Source: Pomacea canaliculata (taxonomy: Eukaryota > Mollusca > Gastropoda > Architaenioglossa > Ampullariidae). Taken from it: 64,000 nucleotides of DNA. Made by a program: the position numbers and the translations under genes. The notes below the pieces were generated by a model. That model was not told where the DNA came from, made no database searches, and was given only the letters and a program-made list of their open reading frames with translations. Numbering within the stretch: the first letter of the stretch is position 1; each line of letters opens with the position of its first letter. Below, one piece after another: positions 62,601 to 64,000 of the stretch. Where the stretch lies: positions 2,170,001 through 2,234,000 of the forward strand of contig NC_037599.1 of assembly GCF_003073045.1 (NCBI RefSeq), in the 5' to 3' direction.

Positions 62601-64000
62601 GTGCAATAATTTGGAAACTAGGAGCTGCTCGAAGGCACACCCGATCACCTGCACACCCACCCTTCCTCTCCCATACGCAGAAGTTCAATTCAAAGCACGC
62701 GCAGCAACACCCTCACGCAAAGACACGCGAGAAAGATGAGAGGGGCGCATGCGTCATGACCTACCCCCCACCCCACATAAAAAAGGTCGCCGTCCATCAC
62801 CTTCCTCATCCTCTGCTGCAGAGTCTTCACTCGCACGCTTGTCAGGCGTGACCAAGCACACGCATTCTTTAATTCCTTCCTTCAATCCCGGCAAGCCTCA
62901 GCAGAGAGGAAGCGCAGGCAGTCAGTGATTTTGCACTTAAAAAAAAAAAAAAAAAAAAGCAGCGACGACAAAAAGTTTTGAGACGAATCACCAGATGACG
63001 GGCAGGAGAAAGATGCTTCGATCAGTGGGGCGATGTCACCCCTGGCTGTCACCATCTCCGCTCGTGCTGTCCTCGGTGGGCTAATGCACTCATCTCGCAC
63101 GCGCTGCCAACATCCGCAACCTGCAGCGCGCGCTTCCACGTCAGGAGATGCTAGAAATGTTGAATAATGTACTGCGTAAGGGGCTGCTAGGGAAAAAAAA
63201 TAATGAAACGGATATTTGAAGCTTAATATTACACACCAGTGAACTCCTTTTAAATTAAAAAAAAATGCTTAGACTGTAGCAATATTTAATTATTTTTATA
63301 TCTCGTCAGTCTGGTTGCAAATGTTACATCACTATCATGTACAGACTTTCCGTTTATTATTCCTCATCGACATTATCAATGTCATTGACGAGGCAGTAAT
63401 AAAAGTACTCAGACAAATTTTGACAGACGATCGAAGGGGAAAGGGAGGAACAAGGGATGAAGGGAAAGAGGAAGGTGAGGAAGGAAGAGGAAAATCCTAA
63501 TAATGAATCCTACAACTGCACAAAAATTTAGGACACCGGAATTGATTTCGAAGCTGACATTCAATTAACTCTTTAAAAACGTAGCGCTGCGGAGGAATTG
63601 TTAGGGAAAGAAAGACCAGATGGTCGAAATATTCAAGTGCTGTGTTTTCTTTTGTTTTTAAATCGAGTTAACAACCTCGATGGAAACCTCTTCGTTTGCT
63701 TGCACCAGCCCTTACCTTTTAAAAAGTTCCTAACACATTCAACGATTTTTTCTCCAAAACTGAGCCAGTCAGCTCTCTATTTTTTCCTGCTTTCTATCAG
63801 CATTATTTCTTTGTTATCCGGAATGAACAAATGAAGATTCACTCGTGTAATCCCTCCACATCCTGATGGCCAGCAAGCCTCGAGGAACAGACAACTAGGC
63901 ATGTGATAATAGAAATAATTATACACAATATCGTTGCCTCCACCTGACAGAAAGTCAGTACACAAATATGTCATCTTGCTCGGATGAAGTTTTGTGATGA
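59660..64000. other. Right flank, no gene recognised
   Basis: Simple-sequence tracts include A-runs at about 62516-62570 and 62938-62958, and purine-rich DNA near 63430-63495. A CATAAAAAAGG box at about 62776 followed by pyrimidine-rich DNA and CAGAGTCTTCACTCGC could be a TATA-type promoter reading right, but no coding frame follows within the window. Confidence 0.45.

Noticed and set aside
1-64000. Search by eye for LTR retroelements, endogenous viruses, CRISPR arrays and rRNA
   Set aside because: No paired long terminal repeats, gag/pol/env blocks, regularly spaced short repeats or rRNA-like conserved stretches were found.

Overview
The window is nuclear DNA from an animal. Genes are split by GT-AG introns, RTE-type LINE scraps, tRNA-derived SINEs and a Tigger-type transposon are scattered through it, and vertebrate-style UTRs and AATAAA signals are present. 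Intron sizes, the SINE/LINE mix and the protein sequences fit a lophotrochozoan invertebrate, most likely a mollusc. That placement is inference; no diagnostic rRNA or mitochondrial gene is here.

Three genes are recognised with confidence. (1) A plus-strand Golgi nucleotide-sugar transporter of the SLC35A2/A3 group, closest to the UDP-GlcNAc transporter SLC35A3, has seven clear coding exons (4380-8199) and a possible extra 5' coding exon at 3681-3938. (2) SPTLC1, the long-chain-base subunit 1 of serine palmitoyltransferase, lies on the minus strand in 15 exons (12375-19758), tail to tail with the transporter. (3) COA7, the Sel1-repeat cytochrome c oxidase assembly factor of the mitochondrial intermembrane space, lies on the plus strand in four exons (40774-43717).

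Two further genes are well supported by structure but not identified. One is an 887-residue, single-coding-exon, low-complexity nuclear-type protein on the minus strand (34181-36844). Its spliced 5' leader appears to start close to the COA7 start, so the two probably share a bidirectional promoter with an ETS-type site. The other is a five-exon minus-strand gene (45280-48458) found by joining GC3-rich exons with matching phases. A weaker exon-like chain lies at 32944-33715 on the minus strand.

Mobile and repeat DNA: a 495-bp TA-flanked Tigger/pogo derivative still holding the N-terminal helix-turn-helix; a 0.58-kb near-perfect palindrome flanked by TTAA inside a transporter intron; a 90-bp hairpin bounded by TTAA; four LINE fragments; five copies of one tRNA-derived SINE family; a fossil transposase-like ORF; and a 107-bp tandem array in COA7 intron 1. 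No LTR retroelement, endogenous virus, CRISPR array, rRNA or intact tRNA gene was seen.

Layout: 1-3.6 kb non-coding flank; 3.7-8.7 kb transporter; 8.7-12.3 kb tail-to-tail spacer; 12.4-19.8 kb SPTLC1; 20-34 kb AT-rich and gene-poor; 34.2-40.6 kb the 887-aa gene; 40.7-43.9 kb COA7; 45.2-48.5 kb the unidentified five-exon gene; 48.5-64 kb mainly non-coding, GC-richer DNA with repeats. The genes serve separate housekeeping pathways (glycosylation, sphingolipid synthesis, respiratory-chain assembly) and there is no sign of an operon or functional cluster.
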